Shown here: positions 32,087-32,574 of the stretch, in pieces | Numbering within the stretch: the stretch's first letter is position 1 | Layout of the letters: each line of letters begins with the position of its first letter | Source of the DNA: a filamentous cyanobacterium CCT1 | GTDB lineage: Bacteria; Cyanobacteriota; Cyanobacteriia; Phormidesmidales; Phormidesmidaceae | Length of the DNA: 32,574 bases | Assembly (NCBI GenBank): GCA_003017855.1 | Contig: PYER01000039.1 | Location: 1 to 32,574, forward strand | Direction of reading: 5' to 3' | Program-made: the position numbers and the translations under genes | Notes under the pieces: model-generated | Database searches by the model: none | Seen by the model: only the letters and a program-made list of their open reading frames with translations | Told to the model about the DNA's origin: nothing

Positions 32087-32574
32087 ACTTAATTACAGAG
32101 GGTTAAGACTTCTGCATTAAGTAAAAGCCCGCAGTCACAAGGGTGCAGCGCGAGTTCCGTAATTAACTAGCAGTCAATCAACATTACTAACTTACACCAA
32201 TCCCATAAAATCGAGGCAACTAGTTTAGGGTTCTTAGCCAAGTCAACTTATGGTGACTCTAGGGAAGGACAGCCGGAGGAACTGCACCCAGCGGTCTTCG
32301 TAGATCCCTTCTTTTCCCCACCAGTAGTAAGCACAAGCCTTTCTATCGGTGTCATTTTTGCCCTTACTTACTTCGTCAAGGCACTAGGCGAACTAGTCAA
32401 TCCACGCAAGTAAGACTCCCTAGGCCTCTGGGTTGCGTGCCTCAATGATGAGATTTTAGGGCTAGTTGGGTAAGCAAGTTAAAAAAAGCTTACTCGGCTA
32501 GTGCAGCGTCAAGACTAAAAATTAGGGTTAGGGGAAAGACTGAGATAACCTGTTCTGCATGGAGCTAGCCCAAC

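Larger units (their letters stand above)
31772..32574. other. Gene-free, AT-rich, CTAG-rich right end
   Basis: No convincing coding frame was found in 803 bp. Base composition is clearly lower in GC than the rest of the window (one 60-bp line near 32161 is about 37% GC). CTAG, usually a rare word in bacteria, occurs 12 times between 31883 and 32568. HIP1 is absent. Several hairpins are present: TTAATTAC (32089-32096) with GTAATTAA (32159-32166), GTAAGC with GCTTAC at about 32470-32495, and GGGCTAG (32459-32465) with CTAGCCC (32565-32571). This may be a structured RNA, the edge of a mobile element, or decayed DNA. Confidence 0.5.

Noticed and set aside
32246-32383. Minus-strand open stretch with protein-like wording (KACAYYWWGKEGIYEDRW)
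   Set aside because: No start codon, three in-frame TAG just upstream, and 46 open codons are expected by chance; not enough for a pseudogene call.
32459-32574. tmRNA, RNase P RNA or rRNA spacer at the right end
   Set aside because: No tag peptide, no T-loop GTTCRA motif, no RNase P core and no box A/B sequence were found.

Overview
The window looks like chromosomal DNA of a GC-rich, probably filamentous, cyanobacterium of the Leptolyngbya/Nodosilinea type. The evidence is photosynthesis genes (plastocyanin petE, cytochrome c550 psbV, the FtsH2-type protease), a GAF-GAF-PAS class III adenylyl cyclase of the Anabaena CyaB type, a Gap1-type GAPDH, a RibBA with the cyanobacterial C-terminal extension, XisH and DUF4278 sequences, and many HIP1 octamers (GCGATCGC). 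The genus is inferred; no rRNA, tRNA or CRISPR array was recognised.

Layout. 1-5934: a partial glycosyltransferase, ftsH2 with its terminator and leader, an MFS transporter and gltX; the last two overlap tail to tail. 6217-6557: a broken xisH fused in frame to the end of an IS1-family transposase. 6618-11249: ribBA, argC, an FtsB/DivIC-like membrane coiled-coil protein and a PPP-type phosphatase. 11282-12459 is a small accessory patch: a MazEF-like toxin-antitoxin pair, a TIR-domain remnant and an exact-register 21-bp minisatellite built on a HIP1-like core. 12478-14776: gap1, an unannotated 56-aa two-helix membrane protein and a stand-alone DUF1400 protein. 14867-17784: a GntR/HutC regulator facing a desaturase plus MetX-like hydrolase operon across a 246-bp control region with a perfect palindrome. 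17988-24495: a minus-strand run of cyaB-like cyclase, pentapeptide protein, accD, psbV, petE, grpB-like and osmC-like genes. 24810-31343: dienelactone-hydrolase-like protein, penicillin-interactive serine hydrolase, outer-membrane barrel-like protein, recQ and a B12-binding-type radical SAM enzyme. 31340-31771: two very short minus-strand genes (45 and 59 aa). 31772-32574: no convincing gene, AT-richer, unusually rich in CTAG and in hairpins.

Most genes are housekeeping: proteolysis and photosystem II repair (ftsH2), photosynthetic electron transport (petE, psbV), tRNA charging (gltX), riboflavin, arginine and fatty-acid synthesis (ribBA, argC, accD), glycolysis (gap1), cAMP signalling (cyaB-like) and DNA repair (recQ). 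The parts most worth a second look are the XisH/IS1 chimera, the MazEF/TIR/minisatellite patch, the palindrome-controlled desaturase/hydrolase operon, the possible attenuator in front of the cyclase, and the CTAG-rich hairpin region at the right end. All calls come from reading the sequence; no database search was run.
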